Below are positions 18,034 to 24,067 of a stretch of DNA of 24,067 nt, in pieces. The number at the start of each line of letters is the position of its first letter. Position 1 is the first letter of the stretch. The position numbers and the translations under genes are program-made. The DNA is from a virus: the IMG/VR virus record IMGVR_UViG_3300030060_002753, positions 1 to 24,067 of that record; one strand, given 5' to 3'. Below the pieces are notes generated by a model. The model was not told the origin of the DNA, searched no databases, and was given only the letters and a program-made list of their open reading frames with translations.

Positions 18034-18350
18034 CGAACCGTCTTTTCTACGAATGATAGCCAACCGCCTTTCCAGTAAACAGCCATACCATAGCCTTTTT
18101 CTGCTTTGCACAGAGCTACAACACCAATATTAGCGGTTGTTGTCTGTCTTCCCCACTTTTTCAATTCATCAGAAAACACTTTATAGTCTTTTTTTCTTAA
18201 ACGCCTGTACCAAGACCTTGGTGGCTCTGGACTTTCAATCCCATAATTTGTCAATACTTCTCTAGCTAAAGTCAAACAATCTGCTGCTTTATGCTTATCA
18301 GGTGTTGCGCCTAAACGATAAGGCAAACCCAAAAGCAATTCAGTTTTCAT
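17979..18350 (-). CDS. K-like tail assembly protein with degenerate NlpC/P60 fold
   Basis: The 123-residue protein contains LPYRLGATPDKHKAADCLTL (residues 9-28). This matches the NlpC/P60 active-site helix 'G.py..gg......DC..l....y' with Cys25 kept. The strand that normally begins with the catalytic His ('H.giylg...iiH') appears as YGMAVYWKGGWLSFVE (residues 87-102), with Gly at the first His position and Phe at the second. The only His in the protein is His20. It is therefore probably an inactive structural relative of lambda gpK, whose place it holds between L-like and J-like genes. Start ATG 18350 overlaps the L stop as ATGA. It overlaps the start of the J-like gene. Confidence 0.7.
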   Translation of the reverse strand: MKTELLLGLPYRLGATPDKHKAADCLTLAREVLTNYGIESPEPPRSWYRRLRKKDYKVFSDELKKWGRQTTTANIGVVALCKAEKGYGMAVYWKGGWLSFVEKTVRWSPLTFLEVLELYYPMK

Positions 18351-18874
18351 TTCGTTCTTATATTTCCTGTAATTGGTAAATGACCAACCAGTGAACTTGT
18401 TAAAAACCTTCCAATATTTCCACCAACAGCATCCACTCCTGTAGAAAGCATTACTTCTATATTTGTTGCATCGTATCCCATTGAAGTAACAGTCCAGCTA
18501 TCAGTAGAAATCCTATCTTCAACAGTTGTAAACGCTGTATTCATTTTGCAAATATGAATATGAACATTCCAACCTTTATCAACAGCATCATGTGCATAAT
18601 TCATAGATAACTTATTAGGAGCCGTACTTCCATTCCTTAAAGTACTTGTATTTGCCAAAATCAAAGAAGCTTCAAGGTTGTCTCCACTTTTGGTTTGTGT
18701 AGCACCTGAATAAAGAAAACTTAGATATTTATAAACACCAGTTCCAAAACCTGTGATAGGACTGGTAAAAGAAATTGCATTAACTGGATCTGCATTCTGA
18801 AACCTTTCTTCTATGCCATTTGTTTTTGGATCATAAAGATCAATAAAAACAGCTATAGGAACCAAACCTGACAT
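18347..18874 (-). CDS. Minor tail protein, gpL-like (tail tip/distal tail)
   Basis: The 175-residue product starts MSGLVPIAVFIDLYDP. It contains beta-rich segments such as GVYKYLSFLYSG, 'LEASLILANTS', and a C-terminal MLSTGVDAVGGNIGRFLTSS preceding VGHLPITGNIR. The 'L.spvda.g..ig.r.ls' block is characteristic of minor tail protein L and related distal tail proteins. The cysteine cluster that follows in lambda gpL (Fe-S domain) is absent, so this is an L N-domain-like ring protein without the metal domain. TGATG coupling to the tape measure upstream and an ATGA overlap with the K-like gene downstream place it in the tip operon. Assignment is by position and short motifs. Confidence 0.65.
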   Translation of the reverse strand: MSGLVPIAVFIDLYDPKTNGIEERFQNADPVNAISFTSPITGFGTGVYKYLSFLYSGATQTKSGDNLEASLILANTSTLRNGSTAPNKLSMNYAHDAVDKGWNVHIHICKMNTAFTTVEDRISTDSWTVTSMGYDATNIEVMLSTGVDAVGGNIGRFLTSSLVGHLPITGNIRTK

Positions 18875-21234
18875 CAGATACCAATCCGTGATCTAGATGA
18901 GCGATTATTTTGCAATGATCTCATTGTTTTTGTCTCTCCCATTGCAGCACCTTTATTTGCCGCTGAATTAATAATGCTACCTACAGCAGATTTAGGAACA
19001 TATTCATCACCATTAAAGTTTAATGTTGGGCCTGTGTAATTCACAGTCGTGACCCCACCACCGCCTCTGCCACCGTGCATTTCAACTCCAAGTTTTCCGC
19101 TCTTTCCTCTCTTGAGAGGCATTATAGCTTCCGGGCCAGCCTCCCCGGCAATGCCTAATTTTGAGCCACCATATTGGAACATCGTTGGCTTATCAACAAC
19201 ACCACCTTTCCTATAAGGAACAATTCCATTAGCTGCAAAAGCATTGCCGTTTGCATTGAAACTAACAGGGAATCCCAATGCTTTCATTAGAGGTGCAGTA
19301 ATTGATGCCCTAATTGCGATCTTCAGCAAGTCAGCAAGAATGCTTGATACTAAAGCTTGAAACTCAAGTTTTCCTGTCTGAGCAAACTTAACAAGTGCAT
19401 CTTCCATTTTGGTGAATGCACCAACAACAGCAGTTTCAAGTTGCTCTGCAACCTTAAAGCCTTCTGCTGCAAATTTCTTGAGAGGACCAAGAGCATCTCC
19501 TCCCCCTTCTGAGCCAGTATTACCTGATTTACTTGCACCACTTCCAAAACCACTTGGACTCCACTCAAAAAATTTCTTTTTAATTCTTGCAAATTCTTGT
19601 TCAGCAGATTCAAACTCAATATTGAGTCCTAATACCTCTTTATATGAATTTTTTAAACTATTGATAAAAGCATCTTCTTTTCTTTCTTTAAATTCTTTTT
19701 TTGGATCTTTAAATACAAAAAACTCGCCTCTTTTTTTCTCTACATTTGTAGCATCCATTGCCTTCGTTTTAGCGTCTGCAAGGAAACCTCTAACTTCTTT
19801 TCCTGATTTTCCTTGGTCAAACAGTTCTTGTTCAGCTTGTCGTTTTAAACGCTGAACGCCAAGCATATCCGTCAATCTATTGATATCTCTTGCGAATGAC
19901 ATTATTGCTTGTTTTATTCCACTTAATATTGGTGCGAAAATATCATGCAAAAGACTAGCTAATTCGTTAAATAAATCAACAAGATTTTTAGCAAAAATAG
20001 CAAAATGAGTAAGAGTATTTTTCAATTCATCTTCATTATCAAGTACCCATTTACCCATATTATTTAACCAATCTTGGAAACCTGCTCCTACGCCAGCAAA
20101 CATGCCTCCAAATTTAATCTGAATCATTGACAATGTTAACGCTAATCTTTGACCTGCTTTTTCAGGAGATGTAGCTAAAGTTTCAGATATTTTTTCATAC
20201 TTTTTAAATAAATCTTCAGAGAAAACTATAAAATTATCTAACCTAACTTCACCTCTTTCTAACATCTTATCTAGGTCTTGAGTGCTGATGTCCATTGCGT
20301 TTGCAAAGGTTGTAAAAGCTCCAGGAAGTCTTTCACCGATTTGTTGTCTCAATTCTTCGGCTGAAACTTTGCCTTTTGAAAATACCTGGCTGGCCGCTAT
20401 CAAAGCACTATTTAAATCATGCGTTTTACCACCTGTAGCTAATATCGCAGCACCCATACCTTTGAATACTTTAATTGTATCTTCAGTCGTAAATCCTGCT
20501 CCAACAACACTTGCTTTTAGTCTTGTAAATTGTTTAATTGCATCTCCTTGAGGTATTAAAAACTTTTGAGATATTTCTGTCATTCCTTGCATGCTTTTTA
20601 CATAATCAGCCTGATCAGTACTGATACCAGCCAATGCAATCTGCATACTTCTAAATGTTGCAACATTGTCAGCAACACCTGCTGCAAATTGTTGAAATTG
20701 TTCTCCAGCAATACCAAGAGCAGTACCAACAGCAACGCCACCTAACGCACCACCCGGCCCACCTAACACTGCTCCTATACCTCCACCTATTAACGTACTT
20801 GCACCTGCAATTGGTCCACTAAATATTCCAGCACTAGTTGAAGCACCAACAACAGTCGCAGCAGAGCGACTTAAACCTTTTAATTTTCTCCCAAAACCGC
20901 CACTAACAGCAGTAGCTTTATTCATTTTTCCTGTAAGCCTTTCTATTTCTCGACTAAATTCTCTAAATTCTCTACTAGTAATATCAGCTTGATTTCTTAA
21001 CCCTTCAAAAACAGCTATTTGACTACGAAAAGAATTAATACTATTAGCACCAGTTCTTCCCAGCTTTTTAAATTCATTTCCAATAGCCTTTAGCCCTTTG
21101 GCCGTGGCAACACTTTTACTAACATCTTGATTGAAATTTCTTAATCTTCCTCCTAAACGATCAAACGCTGCTTCAACACTTTTATTCCCATCAACCTTGA
21201 AATCAACAAGAATCTCACCAATTTTATTAGCCAT
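18874..21234 (-). CDS. Tail tape measure protein
   Basis: The 786-residue protein begins MANKIGEILVDFKVDGNKSV. Heptad-like helices follow (residues 35-110), then a Gly/Ala hydrophobic stretch (about 125-178, e.g. ASTLIGGGIGAVLGGPGGAL). Residues ~200-360 match the tape_meas_nterm type: FRSMQIALAGISTDQADY, 'FKGMGAAILATG' and SAEELRQQIGERLPGAF. The C-terminus carries KGGVVDKPTMFQYGG and GIAGEAGPEAIMPLKRG (about 673-705), the standard lambda-gpH-like ending. It sets tail length; at roughly 1.5 Å per residue the tail would be about 110-120 nm if all residues count. ATG 21234 follows the chaperone stop by one base. Its own stop overlaps the next start (TGATG). Confidence 0.92.
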   Translation of the reverse strand: MANKIGEILVDFKVDGNKSVEAAFDRLGGRLRNFNQDVSKSVATAKGLKAIGNEFKKLGRTGANSINSFRSQIAVFEGLRNQADITSREFREFSREIERLTGKMNKATAVSGGFGRKLKGLSRSAATVVGASTSAGIFSGPIAGASTLIGGGIGAVLGGPGGALGGVAVGTALGIAGEQFQQFAAGVADNVATFRSMQIALAGISTDQADYVKSMQGMTEISQKFLIPQGDAIKQFTRLKASVVGAGFTTEDTIKVFKGMGAAILATGGKTHDLNSALIAASQVFSKGKVSAEELRQQIGERLPGAFTTFANAMDISTQDLDKMLERGEVRLDNFIVFSEDLFKKYEKISETLATSPEKAGQRLALTLSMIQIKFGGMFAGVGAGFQDWLNNMGKWVLDNEDELKNTLTHFAIFAKNLVDLFNELASLLHDIFAPILSGIKQAIMSFARDINRLTDMLGVQRLKRQAEQELFDQGKSGKEVRGFLADAKTKAMDATNVEKKRGEFFVFKDPKKEFKERKEDAFINSLKNSYKEVLGLNIEFESAEQEFARIKKKFFEWSPSGFGSGASKSGNTGSEGGGDALGPLKKFAAEGFKVAEQLETAVVGAFTKMEDALVKFAQTGKLEFQALVSSILADLLKIAIRASITAPLMKALGFPVSFNANGNAFAANGIVPYRKGGVVDKPTMFQYGGSKLGIAGEAGPEAIMPLKRGKSGKLGVEMHGGRGGGGVTTVNYTGPTLNFNGDEYVPKSAVGSIINSAANKGAAMGETKTMRSLQNNRSSRSRIGI

Positions 21235-21235
21235 T

Positions 21236-21580
21236 TTAAGAATCTTTCTTATTAAGAAGAGACATCGCAGCAGCTTCCATAACTTGTAAGCCCTCCAATG
21301 TATTTCTTTTATCCTCTACATCATATACGTCAAATAATCCTCCAGCCAGAATAAAGGCTTCATATCTAAACCCAATCAATCCAGACATACCTACATTCCA
21401 TTGAGTTTGACCTCTCATGAACATCTGAACTGCATCCCAATTTTCTTGGTATACAACAAAATCTTCATCTATCTTTGATTTACTTGGTGGCAATTCAATA
21501 CCAAAAATCTTTGCATCTTCATGGGCTTGCAAACTTGTGTCTTCGCCTCCTTCTGCCCAGTATTGAACTGCCTCTTTTAG
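21236..21580 (-). CDS. Frameshift extension of the tail assembly chaperone (gpT-like, DUF1799-type)
   Basis: From the slip at 21580 the -1 frame reads LKEAVQYWAEGGEDTS and then continues without a stop to TAA at 21236, giving 114 residues (a 225-residue fusion with the gpG-like part). The core YQENWDAVQMFMRGQTQWNV followed by GMSGLIGFRYEAF matches the DUF1799/gpT-type pattern '...pENw.av.lF...qTQWrvg..G..GldY.a'. The frame has no ATG near its beginning; the only obvious independent start is TTG at 21532, with an AGGAGG 13 nt upstream. The clean open overlap and the slip site argue for production mainly as a fusion. The tape measure ATG follows one base after its stop. Confidence 0.8.
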   Translation of the reverse strand, partial: LKEAVQYWAEGGEDTSLQAHEDAKIFGIELPPSKSKIDEDFVVYQENWDAVQMFMRGQTQWNVGMSGLIGFRYEAFILAGGLFDVYDVEDKRNTLEGLQVMEAAAMSLLNKKDS

Positions 21581-21912
21581 TTTTTTAACTTACTTTCTTC
21601 TAAAGCTTTGCCATATGTATCTAGAACAGCACTAGTCCAAAAAGGATCTTCTAATAATGCTTTTAAATTATTAACTGTATATTTTACAGGTGTTCCATCT
21701 TCTTCTTCTAATTGCTCCCAACCTTTAAGAATTTTTTTTAACGATTCCAACTCGTCATTTGTTTCTCCAAGTTTTGCGTATTCAGTTCTTGTTAATCTTG
21801 CAAAAATAGCAACAAATTTATTTTCTGCATATTCGCCAGCATTTTCTTCGCTAGGCTCTCTCACCACAACGGGCCATTTGAAATGCTTATTTTTCTTACG
21901 GACGAAAGCCAT
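21577..21912 (-). CDS. Tail assembly chaperone, gpG-like
   Basis: A 111-residue acidic protein beginning MAFVRKKNKHFKWPVVVREP. It has the 'F.WPV.v..P' opening, a central FVAIFARLTRTEYAKL helix, and a C-terminal LKALLEDPFWTSAVLDTYGK segment. These are features of siphoviral gpG-like chaperones, which coat the tape measure before tube polymerisation. The frame ends ...EESKLKN-TAA, and the last two sense codons form part of an A AAA AAC heptamer (see the slippery-site entry). It sits between the tube and tape measure genes, as in lambda. Start ATG 21912 lacks a convincing Shine-Dalgarno. Confidence 0.8.
   Translation of the reverse strand: MAFVRKKNKHFKWPVVVREPSEENAGEYAENKFVAIFARLTRTEYAKLGETNDELESLKKILKGWEQLEEEDGTPVKYTVNNLKALLEDPFWTSAVLDTYGKALEESKLKN
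21580..21586 (-). promoter_or_regulatory. Programmed -1 ribosomal frameshift site A AAA AAC
   Basis: In the gpG-like frame the codons read TTA AAA AAC TAA, so the heptamer A AAA AAC fits X XXY YYZ exactly and is followed at once by the zero-frame stop. Slipping back one base gives CTA AAA GAG..., which is the frame of the gpT-like part. Lambda-type G/GT pairs use the same layout. Downstream, TGGGC and GCCCA could form a distant 5-bp stem, but I see no strong pseudoknot. Confidence 0.75.
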
Positions 21913-21990
21913 TGATTACAAGAGTAAGTCTTTTAAGCTTAGTGCATATAAGAACAGTCGCAAATATGTTTTTTACGTCTTTTTACGACT

Positions 21991-22926
21991 TTACCTATAT
22001 ATCAATGAAAACTCGTCGTTACCACTAGTTGAAGGTACTGCTGTGAAAGGTATTTCAGCCATCACAACGCCATTTGTCTCAGTATATGCAACATCACCTA
22101 TGTCTATATTTGAAGAAGAAAACTGAACAATATTTCCGGCAACAGTGCCATGAGTCAAAGTTAAGTTACCCAAGCTTGTATCAAGCAGAGCAGCAGCAAA
22201 ATAATCTTTGGTTGCCATTTTTACAGCTTCCAAAGTCACAGTACCGCTAGTAGCACGATTAACTAAATGCACTTCTTTTGTACCGCCCACAAGCTCCATA
22301 TACTCGGTTTCTATTCCTGCATCTATAGACAAAGCTTGCATCGCACCTGAATAAGAAAGCAATTGGAAACCAGATGTATTTCCGTTTTTCACAACCAATG
22401 GAGTGCTTTGCTGCCCATAAGTAATTGCTGGAAGTGCAACGTCAGTTGGAGGAATATAAATGCCAGTAAATGTAAAATTTAATTTTGGCAAATCACCTAC
22501 TTCCGTTTCAAGAACAAAACTTCCTCGACACCCTGTTGTCTTGTGTAAAACACCATCTACGTTGTAATAAATAGTTGCTGATTCAAAAGATCCAGAAACA
22601 GGTGCATAAGTAACACTTGTGTTAGCAGCAATTGTCTCGCTAAACCCACACGCACGTAAAGCTTTCCCCACTCTAGGAGCCGTCCCGGCTGCTCCAGATC
22701 CTGACCATTCCACGCTAAAACTACATTCAACTTTTGTGTTAGCCAGAAGCTGACGAGATGCACCTAGGAAAGGTCTAATTAAATCTCTAGAGACAAGATC
22801 GCTAGATTGTGGAACTATTGAAAGATCACTTACTTGTAGAGCGTCTGCCCCTGTTGGAGTTGGATCTGTTCCGTAACTGCTTTCCAGTTCCAGCAGAATT
22901 ACTCTTTTTCTGTCCAGAAGTGCCAT
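21991..22926 (-). CDS. Major tail tube protein
   Basis: The 311-residue protein starts MALLDRKRVILLELESSYGT, then DPTPTGADALQVSDLSI. This is the typical opening of siphoviral tube proteins of the Phage_tube_2 type ('...l.k.E.tYGtdp.Pt...ai...d..i.p'). It continues with beta-rich blocks (SFSVEWSGSGAAGTAPRVGK, then ALRACGF; later KLNFTFTGIY near residue 150), as expected for a tube subunit that polymerises around the tape measure. Length is in the normal 250-350 range. It lies immediately before the tail assembly chaperone gene, the conserved position for this role. Start is ATG at 22926 with a clear GAGG. Confidence 0.85.
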   Translation of the reverse strand: MALLDRKRVILLELESSYGTDPTPTGADALQVSDLSIVPQSSDLVSRDLIRPFLGASRQLLANTKVECSFSVEWSGSGAAGTAPRVGKALRACGFSETIAANTSVTYAPVSGSFESATIYYNVDGVLHKTTGCRGSFVLETEVGDLPKLNFTFTGIYIPPTDVALPAITYGQQSTPLVVKNGNTSGFQLLSYSGAMQALSIDAGIETEYMELVGGTKEVHLVNRATSGTVTLEAVKMATKDYFAAALLDTSLGNLTLTHGTVAGNIVQFSSSNIDIGDVAYTETNGVVMAEIPFTAVPSTSGNDEFSLIYR

Positions 22927-23038
22927 TTACTGTTTCCTCGTTTTGAGTTGATGATGCTGTGCGCTTTATTAAAGTGCGTTCGCCTGTTTCAGGATCAAGC
23001 GAGTAGCTTCCACCTTCAGTTGGATTTTCATTAGTCAT
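22826..23038 (-). CDS. Small hypothetical tail-module protein overlapping the tube gene
   Basis: This 70-residue frame starts at ATG 23038 with MTNENPTEGGSYSLDPETGE followed by RTLIKRT. The 'GGSY..DP.TG...l..RT' core looks like small accessory proteins often seen just before phage tail tube genes. The last ~34 residues (NGTSGQKKSNSAGTGKQLRN and onward) are low-complexity and basic, and they overlap the first 101 nt of the tube gene in another frame. The 5' half therefore looks selected as protein, while the 3' half may be constrained mainly by the tube frame. No good Shine-Dalgarno is visible. Function unknown. Confidence 0.5.
   Translation of the reverse strand: MTNENPTEGGSYSLDPETGERTLIKRTASSTQNEETVNGTSGQKKSNSAGTGKQLRNRSNSNRGRRSTSK
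22936..22939 (-). promoter_or_regulatory. Shine-Dalgarno GAGG of the tail tube gene
   Basis: The minus strand reads GAGG, then nine bases, then ATG at 22926. This supports the tube start even though it lies inside the preceding small ORF. Confidence 0.6.
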
Positions 23039-23080
23039 AGTAAATGAAACAGGTTGTAAGGCTTGATATTCATTACTAAA

Positions 23081-23506
23081 TCAGGTTGATAAATTGTTGA
23101 AACTTGTTCGATATTCTATGTCGTACTCACACGAAATAACACCAGCAGGTTGATCGGCTTCAACTATTTCAAAAGTCGTTGTAGATGGCCTTATATCAAT
23201 AGCTAGACCTCCAATCGTTGGATCTGTCATTACTTTGGCGTGAAGACTTTCAATCGTGCTGTCAGCGTTGCTGTCAGGGATGCTTCCTCTAACTATCACT
23301 GAAATTCTTACACGAAAATCCCATGTAATTTTTGTATGTATTGTTTGATCTGTTGGAGTATCTGAAACAGGCTCTAAAACTACGGCAATACTTTCTCCTC
23401 TTACAAAAGGCTCTACACGAGATCTATATATTCTTGTTCCGGCCCCAGTAGTTCCTGTTAACGATGTTTTTAATGCTGCAAGAATTTGCTCTCGTTTAGT
23501 AGCCAT
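23081..23506 (-). CDS. Tail terminator/completion-type protein (gpU-like position)
   Basis: The 141-residue product opens MATKREQILAALKTSL, an amphipathic helix. A YRSRVEPFVRGESIAVVL strand segment follows, then WDFRVRISVIVRGSIPDSNADS, a helix (TIESLHAKVM), and a C-terminal EYDIEYRTSF. This helix/strand order ('...R.e.f.rge.PavvV.p...........r.l.v.v.v.....d...d.......i......') is typical of tail terminator or tail completion proteins that cap the finished tail tube. It lies 6 nt after the joining gene and before the tube gene. No Shine-Dalgarno is obvious at the ATG, so coupling to the upstream gene is likely. A gpZ-like minor tail role is the alternative. Confidence 0.65.
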   Translation of the reverse strand: MATKREQILAALKTSLTGTTGAGTRIYRSRVEPFVRGESIAVVLEPVSDTPTDQTIHTKITWDFRVRISVIVRGSIPDSNADSTIESLHAKVMTDPTIGGLAIDIRPSTTTFEIVEADQPAGVISCEYDIEYRTSFNNLST

Positions 23507-23512
23507 CGTTAT

Positions 23513-23791
23513 TTAAGTCTTGGTGAGAGAAACTATGCATAAAACACCATCATCTATTTTTCTCACGCTACGAATCGTATAAGCGGCTCCATTGACAGTC
23601 AAACTTGCTCCGTAAACCAAAGCTCCAAGATCACTTGTTTTAGCTGTTAATTGATAATCAGTTGTTAAGACAACACCATCTGCTACAACCTCATCAGGTT
23701 GATCAAGAATCCCCTTGTATGTCGAACTTGAATACACGACAGTATCTTGGAAATCCTCAAAGAAAATATCTAAATCTTCAGTAAATGCCAT
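23513..23791 (-). CDS. Head-tail joining (attachment) protein, lambda gpFII-like
   Basis: This 92-residue protein begins MAFTEDLDIFFEDF. It contains a beta-rich core with YKGILDQPDE (about residues 25-34), a LTTDYQLTAKTSDLGAL segment, and GAAYTIRSVRKIDDGVLCIVSL near the end. This is the usual pattern of small Phage_attach/FII-type joining proteins: a short helix, the 'G.ld.p' strand, then 'G..Y.vr.v..dg.g.....L'. Such proteins sit between the connector and the first tail ring. Length and position (first gene after head genes, before the terminator-type gene) agree. Start is ATG at 23791, with AGGGGG 9 nt upstream inside the hairpin. Confidence 0.7.
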   Translation of the reverse strand: MAFTEDLDIFFEDFQDTVVYSSSTYKGILDQPDEVVADGVVLTTDYQLTAKTSDLGALVYGASLTVNGAAYTIRSVRKIDDGVLCIVSLTKT

Positions 23792-23799
23792 AAGGAAAA

Positions 23800-23823
23800 G
23801 CCCCCTCGCAGACGTAAGGGGGC
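23800..23823 (-). terminator. GC-rich hairpin between head gene and head-tail joining gene
   Basis: On the minus strand a 7-bp perfect stem (GCCCCCT / AGGGGGC) encloses a 10-nt loop and is followed by CTTTTCCTT, directly before the ATG at 23791. It starts 10 nt after the stop of the preceding gene. The shape fits a weak intrinsic terminator or attenuator that would reduce transcription from the highly expressed head genes into the tail genes. The 3' arm AGGGGG also sits 9 nt before the start codon, so it can double as the ribosome binding site. The T-run is short and interrupted, so termination would be partial at best. Confidence 0.55.
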
Positions 23824-23833
23824 CATAAATAAA

Positions 23834-24067
23834 TTAGCCGTACTTTTTCAAACCCAATCCATTTACAGAAAATGTAAATGACTGGCCTGATGAACCGCCA
23901 ATTGTGTACTTGATGCGAACGTAACGTCTTGCATCATCCTTGTTTACAGAAGTTACTTGAGCAGACGCTGTACCTGTTACTTGAGTAAAGGCAACAGCAC
24001 CTGAAGCAATAGCTGCAAATGAGGAGTTGTCAGCAGAATCTTCGATTGTTACATCGAGAGTTGGACT
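23834..24067 (-). CDS. Head-associated structural protein, C-terminal 77 residues (5' end outside window)
   Basis: This open frame enters from the right edge and ends at TAA (23834-23836). The 77 visible residues are rich in Ser, Thr, Val and Ala with alternating hydrophobic residues, for example TLDVTIEDSADNSSF near the start, DDARRYVRIKYTIGG in the middle and a GLGLKKYG end. This is a beta-sandwich-like composition, as seen in head decoration or minor head proteins. It lies just upstream of the head-tail joining gene, where lambda-type phages place capsid and decoration genes. The role is inferred from position and composition; no N-terminus is visible. It could also be the end of a major capsid protein variant, but the short strand pattern fits decoration better. 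Confidence 0.6.
   Translation of the reverse strand, partial: SPTLDVTIEDSADNSSFAAIASGAVAFTQVTGTASAQVTSVNKDDARRYVRIKYTIGGSSGQSFTFSVNGLGLKKYG

Noticed and set aside
19409-19855. Plus-strand open frame of 148 codons in the tape measure gene
   Set aside because: Antisense shadow of helical Lys/Glu-rich coding sequence; Ser/Phe/Leu-rich reverse reading.
21913-21990. Terminator or promoter between tube and chaperone genes
   Set aside because: Only weak short complementarities and AT-rich runs are seen; no convincing stem or paired promoter boxes.
21608-22126. Plus-strand open frame of 172 codons across the chaperone and end of the tube gene
   Set aside because: It is antisense to two well-supported genes, has no ribosome site, and has a composition without recognisable domains.

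Overview
The window is the tail module of a tailed phage or prophage with a long non-contractile (siphovirus-type) tail. Every supported gene is on the minus strand, so the biological order runs from high to low coordinates. The DNA is AT-rich. The fibre architecture resembles that of marine cyanophages: very long Ala/Asn/Thr repeats, a short N-terminal 'ISQLP..VVDGSASETKRIT' anchor, and a 'WKGDG' leader on the second fibre. I infer a marine picocyanobacterial (Prochlorococcus/Synechococcus) virus. No host gene, tRNA, integrase or lysis enzyme is present to prove this, and no sheath gene is visible.

Layout in transcription order: the C-terminus of a head-associated structural protein (23834-24067); a GC-rich hairpin (23800-23823); a head-tail joining protein (23513-23791); a tail terminator-type protein (23081-23506); a small protein (22826-23038) overlapping the major tail tube gene (21991-22926); a tail assembly chaperone pair (21236-21912) that looks joined by a programmed -1 frameshift at A AAA AAC; the tape measure (18874-21234); an L-like minor tail protein (18347-18874); a K-like NlpC/P60 protein that has lost both usual histidines (17979-18350); and a J-like tip protein (13573-18033). 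This is essentially the lambda order FII-U-V-G/GT-H-L-K-J, without a visible gpI.

After J come three smaller structural genes (13175-13573, 12709-13143, 11835-12704). Two of them share a tail-tube-like motif. Then comes a 2590-residue fibre (4022-11794), followed by an 822-residue adhesin (1541-4009) with a C-type-lectin-like DUF1566 domain and six tandem beta-rich repeats. The 3' end holds a tightly overlapping cassette of small coiled-coil, membrane and proline-rich proteins (1-1476), the last of which is cut by the window edge.

The genes work together as one assembly line: joining and terminator proteins cap the head and tail ends, chaperones load the tape measure, tube protein polymerises around it, L/K/J form the tip, and the two large fibres provide host contact. 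The most striking observation is a cupredoxin-like domain inside the giant fibre (about 6145-6515), with a complete His, Cys-x-x-His-x-x-Met type-1 copper signature. Others are the recoding site, the degenerate peptidase, the 366-nt super-repeats and the tube-fold paralogues next to the tip. There is no gene-free stretch above 300 bases.
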